DNA from: a virus
Direction: 5' to 3' (one strand)
Virus record (IMG/VR): IMGVR_UViG_3300018428_000023
Coordinates: 1 to 58,038 of that record
Length of the DNA: 58,038 bases
Positions 1 to 7,011 of this stretch are shown in pieces. Numbering within the stretch: the first letter of the stretch is position 1; every line of letters begins with the position of its first letter. Position numbers and translations under genes: made by a program. Below the pieces are notes generated by a model. The model was not told the DNA's origin. It did not search any database and saw nothing but the letters and a program-made list of their open reading frames with translations.

Positions 1-1
1 A

Positions 2-220
2 ATCTTAGAGTTTAATCTACCAGAAGACCAATCTGACTTTGATTTAGCGGTCAATGGTGCTAAAGCACAAGTAGCCCTTTGGGAAATGGACCAATGGTTA
101 CGAGCACAGTATAAGTATATGTCTGACGATGAATACAGTAAGGACAAATACGAAACATTTGAGAAGTGTAGAGAACAGCTCCGTGAGATTATGTTTGAGA
201 ATGGATTAAAATTTGACTAA
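2..220 (+). CDS. 3' end of a small acidic phage protein (5' end outside window)
   Basis: The frame is open from base 2 to a TAA at 218-220, giving 72 residues with no start inside the window, so the gene begins upstream. The visible part is acidic and probably helical (LEFNLPEDQSDFDLAVNG, then WEMDQWLRAQYKYMSDDEYS, ending MFENGLKFD). I recall similar short proteins in many tailed phages near replication genes, but know no function. It is followed after 12 nt by the next plus-strand gene, so it probably belongs to the same early operon. Coding is supported by sustained non-random composition and the clean junction. Confidence 0.75.
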   Translation: MLEFNLPEDQSDFDLAVNGAKAQVALWEMDQWLRAQYKYMSDDEYSKDKYETFEKCREQLREIMFENGLKFD

Positions 221-232
221 CACCAAAGAGAG

Positions 233-463
233 ATGGGACAGAAATCAAAGTTAATGCTTGATAATAGAACAGGCTTTAACAATAATATAGTTACTGGACG
301 GGGAAAAAAAGAACCTTTTAGAATTACAGATAATGTTATGAAATGGGGTAAGTATAGAGGAAAAAAACTTTCTGAAGTTCCTCGTTCTTACTTAGAATGG
401 ATGCTTAAAGAAATGGATTTGTCCACTACAAGAATTAGAGCAATTAAAGATGTTTTAAAATGA
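233..463 (+). CDS. DUF3820-like small protein
   Basis: 76 residues, basic. The core (MKWGKYRGKKLSEVPRSYLEW, about residues 36-56) matches the pattern of DUF3820 proteins: a G-K-Y/H-K/R-G-K turn followed by a V-P-x-x-Y-L-x-W helix. This family is seen in phages and bacteria, and its relatives are sometimes linked to exonuclease-like proteins, without a proven role. The first 35 residues look unstructured. The stop overlaps the start of the next tiny ORF (ATGA, 460-463), which suggests translational coupling. Family recognition is from memory of the motif; the function is unknown. Confidence 0.7.
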   Translation: MGQKSKLMLDNRTGFNNNIVTGRGKKEPFRITDNVMKWGKYRGKKLSEVPRSYLEWMLKEMDLSTTRIRAIKDVLK

Positions 464-552
464 TTAATTTTAAATGGATTATAATAATACTGACTTATCT
501 ATTGGCAGTGTATTTTATTTACTTAACTGGTAAAGAAGACAATAAAAAATGA
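460..552 (+). CDS. 30-residue single-pass membrane peptide
   Basis: Read directly from the sequence: ATG at 460, stop TGA at 550-552, 30 codons. The product is a short N-terminus (MINFKW), a hydrophobic helix (IIIILTYLLAVYFIYL) and a charged tail (TGKEDNKK), a typical small membrane peptide. It overlaps the stop of the gene before it and the start of the lipoprotein gene after it (both by ATGA), so all three look translationally coupled. No homologue is recognised. The tight double overlap is the main evidence that it is translated. Confidence 0.6.
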   Translation: MINFKWIIIILTYLLAVYFIYLTGKEDNKK

Positions 553-836
553 AAAAGTTATTATTCGTCACAATTATTGGAATATTTGTGACATCATGTA
601 CTGGTACTCTAATAGCATTAGAGGCCAATCCTGGAGATTTTCAGGCTAAATCTGAATTAGTTCTTGCTTCTGTTAATGATAGCATACTACTAATTAAAGA
701 TAATGATGTTGGTCATCACCTTTATGAAACCTGGTTAACAGGTGCTTGGGGTAATGACCATGTTGTTATCCTTATGGATACATTGTATTTTAATAAAATT
801 TATGAAGAATTATATATGGTTAATAAAACCAATTAA
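549..836 (+). CDS. predicted lipoprotein
   Basis: 95 residues. The N-terminus is a lipoprotein signal: MKK, a hydrophobic stretch, then a lipobox ending VTSC at Cys17, followed by TGTL. The mature part is about 78 residues, mixed alpha/beta, without recognised domains. Because the residue after the cysteine is not a retention Asp, an outer-membrane location is possible. It sits between a single-pass membrane peptide and a membrane-anchored DUF2459-like protein, forming a small envelope-directed group next to replication genes. Such groups can act in superinfection exclusion or host envelope modification; that is inference only. Confidence 0.72.
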   Translation: MKKLLFVTIIGIFVTSCTGTLIALEANPGDFQAKSELVLASVNDSILLIKDNDVGHHLYETWLTGAWGNDHVVILMDTLYFNKIYEELYMVNKTN

Positions 837-1401
837 AAAAGTACTAAAGATTACCGGTATAATTATGACAATATTTATAGCAACATTGCTTTCATTGCAT
901 TTTATACCGGTAAACTCTTACAGTGAATCAACTGAAGCAGAATTTTACCTAATGGATAATGGTCAACACATTGATATAATCCTGTATGAAGATTCTGTTT
1001 ACAAAGCCTATGGTTGGGGGTCAAAAATATTTTTTACTGAAGTAAATAATTTTGAAGATCTAACCATTAAAACAGCAATACAATCGTTGTTTACAGAGCC
1101 AGCTTCTTTAATGAGAGTGCTAGAATATAAAACAGTTAATCCCAGATGGCATAGAGTTAATTGTAGTAATGAACAGTATAATATTATACGTAATTATATA
1201 CATAACTCTTATTACCATAACCTTAAATACAATGATAAATTTTATCATGCTAAAGGTAATTACAATGCGTTGAACACATGTAACACTTGGGTAAATACTG
1301 GTTTAAAGAAAGCAGGTTTAAAGGCTGTAATGTATACTTTAACAAGTAGTCCAATATCAAAACTTTATGAAGAATCATATACATCTAGAAGCAGTAATTA
1401 A
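802..1401 (+). CDS. membrane-anchored DUF2459-like protein
   Basis: I place the start at ATG 802 rather than 742: the protein then begins MKNYIWLIKPIKK followed by a clear transmembrane helix (IIMTIFIATLLSLHFIPV), and overlaps the lipoprotein gene by only 35 nt. The rest matches the DUF2459/TIGR02117 pattern: a beta strand leading to GQHIDIILY, then KAYGWGSKIFF, a stretch with SLMRVLEYK, a C-x(n)-SNEQYNIIRNYI helix, FYHAKGNYNALNTCNTWVN, and a second Cys/Asn-rich motif. The NTCNTW motif is characteristic. Family members are found in bacteria and some phages; no biochemical role is established. About 199 residues, a normal length. Confidence 0.75.
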   Translation: MKNYIWLIKPIKKVLKITGIIMTIFIATLLSLHFIPVNSYSESTEAEFYLMDNGQHIDIILYEDSVYKAYGWGSKIFFTEVNNFEDLTIKTAIQSLFTEPASLMRVLEYKTVNPRWHRVNCSNEQYNIIRNYIHNSYYHNLKYNDKFYHAKGNYNALNTCNTWVNTGLKKAGLKAVMYTLTSSPISKLYEESYTSRSSN

Positions 1402-1753
1402 GGACGGTAAGTTTAGTTATCCTATATCGGCTAATGAATCTAGATTAAAGAACTTTTTAGCTAATGCTCCAGAAGGTGCAAAAGTTGAAATGTTTATTAG
1501 TGTATCTGATGAAAAGAAAGGCAGCAATGCTCAGCTGGCAAGAATCCATGCTATGTGTAGGGAGATTGCAAATGAGCTAGGTTATACATTTGAGGAGATA
1601 AAACTCCAGGTAAAGAGACAAGCAGGACTCTGTTTTATGAAAAATAATTCAGAGTACTGCAAGTCCTTTGCTACCTGTGACAGGGCGGAGTTAAATCTTG
1701 CTATACAAGCATGTATAGAAATAGGAGACTTTAACAATATGAACCTAAGATGA
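1367..1753 (+). CDS. NinB-like phage recombination/replication accessory protein (tentative)
   Basis: 128 residues; overlaps the preceding gene by 35 nt. The central segment (KGSNAQLARIHAMCREIANE, then LGYTFEEIKLQVKRQAG) resembles the S-x-x-Q-N/L-x-x-I/L-H-x-x-x-x-I/L pattern of NinB and related phage proteins that modulate recombination. An N-terminal beta-hairpin (VIKDGKFSYPISANESR, then GAKVEMFISV) also fits. The C-terminus carries CDRAELNLAIQACIEIG, a helix. It lies just upstream of uracil-DNA glycosylase and replication genes, consistent with DNA metabolism. The NinB link rests on pattern similarity only; it could equally be an uncharacterised family. Confidence 0.6.
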   Translation: MKNHIHLEAVIKDGKFSYPISANESRLKNFLANAPEGAKVEMFISVSDEKKGSNAQLARIHAMCREIANELGYTFEEIKLQVKRQAGLCFMKNNSEYCKSFATCDRAELNLAIQACIEIGDFNNMNLR

Positions 1754-2167
1754 TTTGGGTGTGATGAGCTCGGCTATTTTTTGTAGCTTCTCATCTGCCT
1801 TACCATCTTCGTTTATAACAGATCTCATATACTCTGTAACTTGTTCTTTTGTTACTTTGGTTTCAACTGGAATCTCAAGATTCTGTTCTTTAGCTTTTGC
1901 TTTAAGTAATTGTTGAAGAGCAAACAGAGTATATAACTGTCTTTCTATATAATCTAATTCAATAGAATTATCATCAGTAGCTTCACCTTTAATGATTGCT
2001 TCAAACTTTTTAAAAGTTGATGGTAATGTAGTTGGATCCTCAATAATGTTTCCTATGTAATACATTAGGATGCTATCTAAACCAAGAATAAAACCGGTAT
2101 TGATTTCAATATCTTTAATATTTTTTGTTAGATCGTATGTATGAGTTGCCTTTAGATAATCAGCCAT
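1745..2167 (-). CDS. hypothetical protein, opposite strand to early block
   Basis: I choose ATG at 2167 (MADYLKATHTYDL), because the longer form would add a hydrophobic Ile/Phe-rich leader that overlaps the divergent UNG gene. 140 residues: an N-terminal beta/alpha part with a predicted buried segment (FILGLDSILMYYIGNII), then a long charged helical region rich in Glu, Lys and Gln. No family recognised. It is one of only two minus-strand genes in the first 23 kb, meets the preceding gene tail to tail with a 9-nt overlap, and is divergent from UNG. A promoter-like box lies 20 nt upstream (2187-2194). Confidence 0.65.
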   Translation of the reverse strand: MADYLKATHTYDLTKNIKDIEINTGFILGLDSILMYYIGNIIEDPTTLPSTFKKFEAIIKGEATDDNSIELDYIERQLYTLFALQQLLKAKAKEQNLEIPVETKVTKEQVTEYMRSVINEDGKADEKLQKIAELITPKSS

Positions 2168-2186
2168 AATAAAATTGTTTAATACA

Positions 2187-2194
2187 CAAATATA
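2187..2194 (-). promoter_or_regulatory. possible Bacteroidota -7 box for the divergent gene
   Basis: On the minus strand this reads TATATTTG, an exact TAnnTTTG box of the Bacteroidota sigma factor, 20 nt upstream of the start at 2167. A correctly spaced -33 TTG is not evident (nearest TTG gives a 14-nt spacer), so this may be a chance match. Confidence 0.35.
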
Positions 2195-2201
2195 ATAAAA
2201 A

Positions 2202-2897
2202 ATGAACACAATCATTATACCTGATAAGATAGAAGCGTTAAAAGAAAAATTAAAAGGTACAGGTTGGGAATCTATTATATATCCATATTTAGATTCAGAA
2301 AACTTTTATAGTACTTTAAAAAAACTTGTAGGTTTTGTTCAGGATGGTAAAAGGTTTACACCTAAAATGAAAGACTGGTTTAGAACATTTGAAACCTGTT
2401 ATTATAGTAACTTGAAAGTTATTTTTATAGGTCAGGATCCCTATCCTCAACTTGGCGTTGCAGATGGTATCTCATTTAGTTGTAGTCATACAATGAAAGA
2501 ACAGCCCTCTCTTAGACACATCTTCAACTCTTTAGAGAAACAGTATCCAGGATATGAACGCAATCCAGATCTTACCAGATGGTCAGAGCAGGGTGTTCTT
2601 ATGCTTAATACTGCACTAACTGTAGAAGTAAACAAGATTGGTTCACACTATTCACTATGGAGAGCATTTACTGAACACTTATTGCAAAAAATAAGTAATG
2701 ACAAATCACATTTAGTTGTGGTTTTGCTTGGTAAGAAAGCTCAAGAGTGGAAGAAGTATCTTAAGAATCAAACTATAATAGAGGTTGAACATCCAGCGGC
2801 AGCTGCTTATAAAGGTGGTGTTTGGAATGACAAAGACCTTTTTATAAACGTAAATAAACTACTAGAAAGTCAAGGTAAAGCTTTGATAAACTGGTAA
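2202..2897 (+). CDS. ung: uracil-DNA glycosylase (family 1)
   Basis: 231 residues, full length for UNG. The water-activating motif is VIFIGQDPYPQLGVADG (Asp and Tyr kept; the usual H of GQDPYH is P), followed by the uracil-stacking Phe in ISFSC. The uracil-contacting Asn is in LMLNTALTV. The catalytic His is in the loop EHPAAAAYKGG, where the usual HPSPLS with its intercalating Leu is replaced by small residues. The C-terminus (FINVNKLLESQGKALINW) is canonical. It removes uracil from DNA, leaving an abasic site; in a phage it may protect its own genome, act on host DNA, or scavenge. It is followed closely by a DnaA-like gene with its own promoter. Confidence 0.93.
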   Translation: MNTIIIPDKIEALKEKLKGTGWESIIYPYLDSENFYSTLKKLVGFVQDGKRFTPKMKDWFRTFETCYYSNLKVIFIGQDPYPQLGVADGISFSCSHTMKEQPSLRHIFNSLEKQYPGYERNPDLTRWSEQGVLMLNTALTVEVNKIGSHYSLWRAFTEHLLQKISNDKSHLVVVLLGKKAQEWKKYLKNQTIIEVEHPAAAAYKGGVWNDKDLFINVNKLLESQGKALINW

Positions 2898-2912
2898 AAT
2901 ATCTTATCTTTG
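2882..2912 (+). promoter_or_regulatory. Bacteroidota-type promoter (TTTG-N19-TATCTTTG)
   Basis: TTTG at 2882-2885, a 19-nt spacer, then TATCTTTG at 2905-2912. This fits the Bacteroidota primary-sigma consensus (-33 TTG/TTTG, -7 TAnnTTTG). It lies across the end of ung, 15 nt before ATG 2928, implying a start close to the ATG and little or no leader. Confidence 0.72.
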
Positions 2913-2927
2913 AAAGAATATAAACTA

Positions 2928-3458
2928 ATGAAAAATACTGTAAATCAAGAAGTTACATTACAACAGGAGTTAAAAGACTTTAAGAAAAAGGTTCTTGATA
3001 AATACAAAGTTGAGTTACATACATATGTAAGAAACTCAAAAATATTAAGACCTTCTTATGAACAAATAGAAAAAGCATGTTTGCTTGCTTTGTATAATCT
3101 TTTCCCTGAATATAGAGATGTAAAAACACTTAAAGTGGTTGTTAAAAACCGACCAATTGTTATAATGAGGCAGATCTTTGCATACTTGTCTGTAAATGAC
3201 TTTGGATATGGTGTAACAGAAACAAGTAGATACTTGGTTAAGAACCATGCTACTATACTGCACTCTATAAAAGCTTGTAACAATTACATATTTACAAAGG
3301 ATAAATTATTTCAAAACTCTATAAACCAAGTAAAAATTCATTTAGGAAAATATGTGGGAACTATTCCAGAAAATATTAGCGGAGAAGATAACTCCCAATC
3401 AAATGCTTCTACTTTATGGGATGAAGGAAAAAATCCAAATTGGCTCATTGAAGTCTGA
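2928..3458 (+). CDS. DnaA domain IV-like DNA-binding protein
   Basis: Start taken at ATG 2928; an upstream in-frame TTG at 2910 lies inside the promoter -7 box and is unlikely. 176 residues. Residues of about 85-130 (RPIVIMRQIFAYLSVNDFGY, then a segment ending NHATILHSIKACNNY) follow the DnaA C-terminal HTH pattern: an R-Q-x-x-x-Y-L helix and the signature (D/N)-H-(A/T)-T-(I/V)-L-H. There is no AAA+ ATPase domain, so this is only the origin-binding part, with an alpha-helical N-terminus. It is probably an initiator or origin-recognition protein for phage replication, or a DNA-binding regulator. It overlaps the next gene by about 107 nt. Confidence 0.75.
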   Translation: MKNTVNQEVTLQQELKDFKKKVLDKYKVELHTYVRNSKILRPSYEQIEKACLLALYNLFPEYRDVKTLKVVVKNRPIVIMRQIFAYLSVNDFGYGVTETSRYLVKNHATILHSIKACNNYIFTKDKLFQNSINQVKIHLGKYVGTIPENISGEDNSQSNASTLWDEGKNPNWLIEV

Positions 3459-3945
3459 GGATGAACTACCTGGTCTTATATCAGAAGGATTTATTGAAAA
3501 GCAAGAATCTTCTTATATACTAACACCTAAAGCTAAGGCATTAATAACCAAGCTTGATAACTATTTTGTTAAAGCAAAGAAGAAAACTAATATCCAGTTG
3601 ATGGGTAAAGAGTTTAATGACAAGATAGAGGAGTATAGAAATATATTTCCTGCAGGTAAACTACCTTCGGGTAGTCCAGCAAGACAGAATGTAAAAGCCT
3701 TGACAGAATCTTTTAGATGGTTCTTTGAGACTTATGATCATAACTGGGATGTAATTATAAAAGCAACCAAGATGTATGTAAATGAGTACAGAGCAACTAA
3801 CTATAAGTACATGAAGACAAGTCAATACTTTGTAGCTAAACAAGATAAACACAGAGTAAAGCATTCAGAACTTGCAGATTATTGTGATATGATTAATGAT
3901 GGCGTTCAAACAGAAGTCCATCACTTTAAAGAGAGAGTTGTATAA
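3352..3945 (+). CDS. winged-helix protein, probable replication accessory
   Basis: 197 residues; ATG at 3352 overlaps the 3' end of the DnaA-like gene in another frame. Residues 1-75 look like a small winged helix (TPNQMLLLYGMKE, then ELPGLISEGFIEKQESSYIL, TPKAKALI). The remainder is helical with FRWFFETYDHNWDVIIKAT and YMKTSQYFVAKQD. This HTH-plus-helical arrangement, between an initiator-like gene and a DnaB helicase, suggests a replisome organiser or helicase loader. That is positional inference; I do not recognise a family. No ATP-binding motif is visible. Confidence 0.65.
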   Translation: MWELFQKILAEKITPNQMLLLYGMKEKIQIGSLKSEDELPGLISEGFIEKQESSYILTPKAKALITKLDNYFVKAKKKTNIQLMGKEFNDKIEEYRNIFPAGKLPSGSPARQNVKALTESFRWFFETYDHNWDVIIKATKMYVNEYRATNYKYMKTSQYFVAKQDKHRVKHSELADYCDMINDGVQTEVHHFKERVV

Positions 3946-4097
3946 TGGCAGGTACAGTAGAAGTATTAGAAAAGTTGAATTTAGTCTTGGAAGATTTGCA
4001 AATGCTTAGAGATGAAACTTGGGTCCCTGATGAATCAAGTTGTGAAGCAAGTATTGAAAATCTGCAAGACGCTATATATATTTTAGAACATGAGTAA
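3945..4097 (+). CDS. 50-residue acidic helical protein
   Basis: Read directly: ATG at 3945 (overlapping the previous TAA), stop TAA 4095-4097, 50 codons. The product is acidic and helical (VEVLEKLNLVLEDLQMLRDE, then SSCEASIENLQDAIYILEHE), probably two short helices. It overlaps both neighbours (1 nt upstream, 8 nt into the helicase gene). Tight packing between two replication genes supports real translation; function unknown. Confidence 0.65.
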   Translation: MAGTVEVLEKLNLVLEDLQMLRDETWVPDESSCEASIENLQDAIYILEHE

Positions 4098-5046
4098 ACC
4101 AACAGAAGAGTGGGTTGGACAATATGCGTCCTTTAATGATGCCCTTAAATACATGGTTAAACGTGCTAATGGTGAAGAGAAATCTATTTACACACCTTGG
4201 CCTAAGTTTAATGATGCTACTACTGATGGTTTAGAATGGAATACACTTACTGTAATGGGTGGAAGACCTGGTTCAGGTAAAACACTTATTAAAGATCAGA
4301 TCATAAGAGAATCTTTTGCATTAAATCCTAATGATGACTTTAGAGTTCTTGAGTTTCAGTTTGAGATGGTTGGTAGAACCTCAGCATTGCGTGAGTTCTC
4401 ATCCATAACAGGTAAAACTTATAAAGAACTATGTAGTGCTGGTAGTGTATTAACTACAGATGTACTAAACTCTTGTCATCAATATGCAAAAGAACGTGTA
4501 AAGTATCCAGTTGATATTGTATCAAGACCTATGACTGTTAACCAAATGCGTGAACAAATAGACATGTATATGGAAAAACATAAGGGTAAGAAAACAATTA
4601 TTACATTGGATCATACCATGCTTGTAAAGAGAGCACCATATCAGAATAGTAGTTTAGATATGCTATTTGAATTAGGTGAGTTCTTTACACAAACCAAAAG
4701 GGAGTATCCCTGTATGTTTATTGCATTGTCACAGCTTAATAGAAATATTGATAATCCAGAACGTGCACAACAAGGTAAGTATGGGAACTATGTACTTGAA
4801 TCAGATATCTTTGGTTCAGATGCTATGTTACAACATGCTGATACTTTGATTGGTATTAACCGTCCTGCTAAACAGAAGATTAGATTGTATGGTCCAGACA
4901 GGTATATTATAGAAGATGATAGAACTCTTGTTCTTCACTTCTTAAAAGCTCGTAATGGTGATACAAGAATGAGTTTCTTTAAAGCACAATTTGAACGGAT
5001 GGAGATTGCTGAAATGGCAACACCACCACAAGAAGCACCAAGATGA
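4090..5046 (+). CDS. replicative DNA helicase, DnaB/RecA-fold
   Basis: 318 residues, corresponding to the C-terminal RecA-type domain of DnaB without the N-terminal primase-interacting domain. Walker A is GGRPGSGKT (residues 57-65). Walker B lies in KKTIITLDHTML. An H3/sensor-like motif FIALSQLNRN follows, and a late LHFLKARNGD matches the DnaB arginine-finger/H4 region. The protein unwinds DNA at the phage fork as a hexamer, using ATP. Gene order (initiator-like, helix protein, helicase, Sak4, SSB, primase) is a compact replication module. The stop overlaps the next start (ATGA). Confidence 0.9.
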   Translation: MSKPTEEWVGQYASFNDALKYMVKRANGEEKSIYTPWPKFNDATTDGLEWNTLTVMGGRPGSGKTLIKDQIIRESFALNPNDDFRVLEFQFEMVGRTSALREFSSITGKTYKELCSAGSVLTTDVLNSCHQYAKERVKYPVDIVSRPMTVNQMREQIDMYMEKHKGKKTIITLDHTMLVKRAPYQNSSLDMLFELGEFFTQTKREYPCMFIALSQLNRNIDNPERAQQGKYGNYVLESDIFGSDAMLQHADTLIGINRPAKQKIRLYGPDRYIIEDDRTLVLHFLKARNGDTRMSFFKAQFERMEIAEMATPPQEAPR

Positions 5047-5579
5047 TAACAACAAAAATGTATGAAGTAAAAAATTTAAAAATGACTCCTGAAGAAAGAA
5101 AACAAAAGGTAGCAGATTTAAAAAGACAGCATGAGGAGTATTTCAACTCAAATGAATTACAAGATGCTGCCTATATACCTAAAATGGCTTATAGACCACC
5201 GGGTAAAGATGACTTACATGTCAGCTTTTTTCCAAGTGAGCTAGAAAGAAATAAAGATATTTACACAGAGTTTGTAAGTATTGACTATGATGCAGAAGAT
5301 CCTAAAAGAACTTTGTATCTACATAAATACAACCCTCACTGGAAGGAAGAATATGAAATGATTGAAAGCAGTAGTGGTTTTCAAAGACATATTATTCCTG
5401 TATCAGAATTAAAAGTTGTAAGTGATGCTGTGTCAAAGCAAGGGAAAAGTAATATATTTGATCTTGATGACTTGACAGATTTACCAAACCCAGATGAAAC
5501 ATATTCATTTAGAGGTGTGGTTGAAGCACTCAATAAGATAGCAGAGACTTTAAGTAGAATAGAAAATAAATTAAAATAG
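5043..5579 (+). CDS. hypothetical protein in replication module
   Basis: 178 residues. The N-terminus is charged and helical (TPEERKQKVADLKRQHEEYF). A beta-rich middle follows (DLHVSFFPSELERNKDIYTE, then FVSIDYDAEDPKRTLYLHKY). The C-terminal helix (YSFRGVVEALNKIAETLSRIE) is coiled-coil-like and could mediate oligomerisation. No family recognised. It lies between helicase and the Sak4-like ATPase with a 4-nt upstream overlap and zero spacing downstream; its TAG stop is directly followed by the next ATG. It probably works in replication or recombination; inference from position only. Confidence 0.62.
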   Translation: MITTKMYEVKNLKMTPEERKQKVADLKRQHEEYFNSNELQDAAYIPKMAYRPPGKDDLHVSFFPSELERNKDIYTEFVSIDYDAEDPKRTLYLHKYNPHWKEEYEMIESSSGFQRHIIPVSELKVVSDAVSKQGKSNIFDLDDLTDLPNPDETYSFRGVVEALNKIAETLSRIENKLK

Positions 5580-6266
5580 ATGGCACAAAGTGTTTTAGTA
5601 ATTGCTGAGTCAGGCTCAGGTAAATCAACGTCTATTAGGAATCTTAATCCTAAAGAGACAGTAATCATTAACATTGCTAACAAACCTTTACCTTTTAAAG
5701 GTTGGAAAAGCAAATACACTCCTTTGGATAAAGCAAATCCAGATGGCAATTTGATTAGCGTATCAAGCGGTCCAGGAGTTTATAAAGCCATGCAGCATGT
5801 AAGTGAAAAGATGCCGCATATCAAAAACTTAGTTATTGATGATTGGCAATATATGTCAAGCTTTGAGTACTTTGATAAAGCTACTGAGAAAGGCTATGAT
5901 AAATTTACCCAGATTGCAGCTAACTTAGCTCAGGTTGCTAAGCTTCCTAAAGACCTGAGAGATGATCTGTATGTCTTCTTCTTGACACACTCAGAAGAAT
6001 CCACAGATATTAATGGTCATCGTAAGGTTAAAGCTAAGACTGTAGGTAAAATGATTGACAATGCTCTTACATTAGAAGGTTTGTTCTCTATTGTATTGTT
6101 TGGCAAAGTCCGCAAAGAAGATGATGGTAGTCTTCACTATGGTTTTGAAACACAAAACAACGGTGAGAATACCTGTAAGTCACCAATGGGCATGTTTGAA
6201 GAGGAGTTTATTACAAATGACCTTCAATATGTCAAGGATGCAATCTATGCATACGAAAATGAATAA
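5580..6266 (+). CDS. Sak4-like RecA-fold ATPase (AAA_24)
   Basis: 228 residues. Walker A AESGSGKST (residues 9-17) is close to the N-terminus, as in phage Sak4/AAA_24 proteins. Walker B is NLVIDDWQY (Asp87/88). A VFFLTHSEE segment fits the sensor region, and the order matches short RecA-like single-strand annealing ATPases. Such proteins stimulate homologous pairing together with the phage SSB, and the next gene here encodes a probable SSB, which is the expected partnership. It begins immediately after the TAG of the preceding gene. An alternative is a generic P-loop ATPase involved in packaging or replication. Confidence 0.8.
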   Translation: MAQSVLVIAESGSGKSTSIRNLNPKETVIINIANKPLPFKGWKSKYTPLDKANPDGNLISVSSGPGVYKAMQHVSEKMPHIKNLVIDDWQYMSSFEYFDKATEKGYDKFTQIAANLAQVAKLPKDLRDDLYVFFLTHSEESTDINGHRKVKAKTVGKMIDNALTLEGLFSIVLFGKVRKEDDGSLHYGFETQNNGENTCKSPMGMFEEEFITNDLQYVKDAIYAYENE

Positions 6267-6295
6267 TTAAAAGTTAAATTTTAAATCAACAAGAA

Positions 6296-6973
6296 ATGTT
6301 AAGTACTAAAGACATGTCCGCTGGTAGCGGCAAGATCAAGCCGGTAATTGATGCTGGTAACCAGGAATTGAAAATTAATTCTATCACTCTACACACTCCA
6401 CCTTATGATCAGAACGCATATGATCTACAACTTAATGTAGAATCACACCCTGTTGGTGGTGAATTTGAAGGTTTCCTTCTTGATGTGAATAATCCAAATG
6501 GTCCACGTTATCAAGGTCAAGTTGGTAGAGTATCTTTCCAACGTTATGCATTCTCTGACACAACTTTACCTAGCGGTAGAGAAATTAACCGTGATGCAGA
6601 AATCATGAAATCTTTGATCTTGCTTGCTGAAATGCAAGGTAAGCGTAGTGAACTTGATTCTATTCAAGCACAAACTATTGAAGGCTTTGTGCAGTCAGCA
6701 GATGCTATTCTTAGCGGAGATACTTACTACAACTTCTGTATTGCAGGACGTGAGTGGGAAAACAAAGAAGGTTACATTAACCTTCAGTTGTTCTTACCTA
6801 AGCGTACTGGTACAGGTGTTCCTTTTGAATCTCTTGATGTAGATAATTCTAGATTGATTGAATTCAGTAGAGATGAGCACATTGTTCCTGTAAAGACTAG
6901 AACAACGCAAAACACAACTCAAAGCTTTGAACCAGTAGCAGGTACTGTATCTGGGGATGATTTTGATTTGTAA
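6296..6973 (+). CDS. putative single-stranded DNA-binding protein
   Basis: 225 residues. The N-terminal two-thirds are beta-rich (KINSITLHTPPYDQNAYDLQ, then GYINLQLFLPKR), compatible with an OB fold. The last 25 residues form a disordered linker ending in an acidic tip, SGDDFDL, like the acidic-aromatic C-terminal tip of SSBs that recruits partner proteins. It is placed directly after a Sak4-like ATPase and before primase, and is closed by a strong terminator, consistent with an abundant early protein. No fold was computed; assignment rests on tail, composition and context. Confidence 0.68.
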   Translation: MLSTKDMSAGSGKIKPVIDAGNQELKINSITLHTPPYDQNAYDLQLNVESHPVGGEFEGFLLDVNNPNGPRYQGQVGRVSFQRYAFSDTTLPSGREINRDAEIMKSLILLAEMQGKRSELDSIQAQTIEGFVQSADAILSGDTYYNFCIAGREWENKEGYINLQLFLPKRTGTGVPFESLDVDNSRLIEFSRDEHIVPVKTRTTQNTTQSFEPVAGTVSGDDFDL

Positions 6974-6981
6974 ATAAATAT

Positions 6982-7008
6982 GGAGGGGGCTGCGGCCCCT
7001 TCCTTTTT
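6982..7008 (+). terminator. intrinsic terminator after SSB-like gene
   Basis: GGAGGGGG (6982-6989) pairs with CCCCTTCC (6996-7003), 8 bp with one G-T pair and a 6-nt loop, followed by TTTTT. Its GC content is far above the surrounding sequence. It ends the replication operon just before the primase gene. Confidence 0.88.
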
Positions 7009-7011
7009 ATT

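Noticed and set aside
742-801. Upstream start of the DUF2459-like gene
   Set aside because: It would add 20 residues read from inside the lipoprotein gene and displace the membrane anchor from the N-terminus.
2910-2927. TTG start for the DnaA-like gene
   Set aside because: The TTG forms part of the promoter -7 box TATCTTTG; ATG 2928 is better placed.
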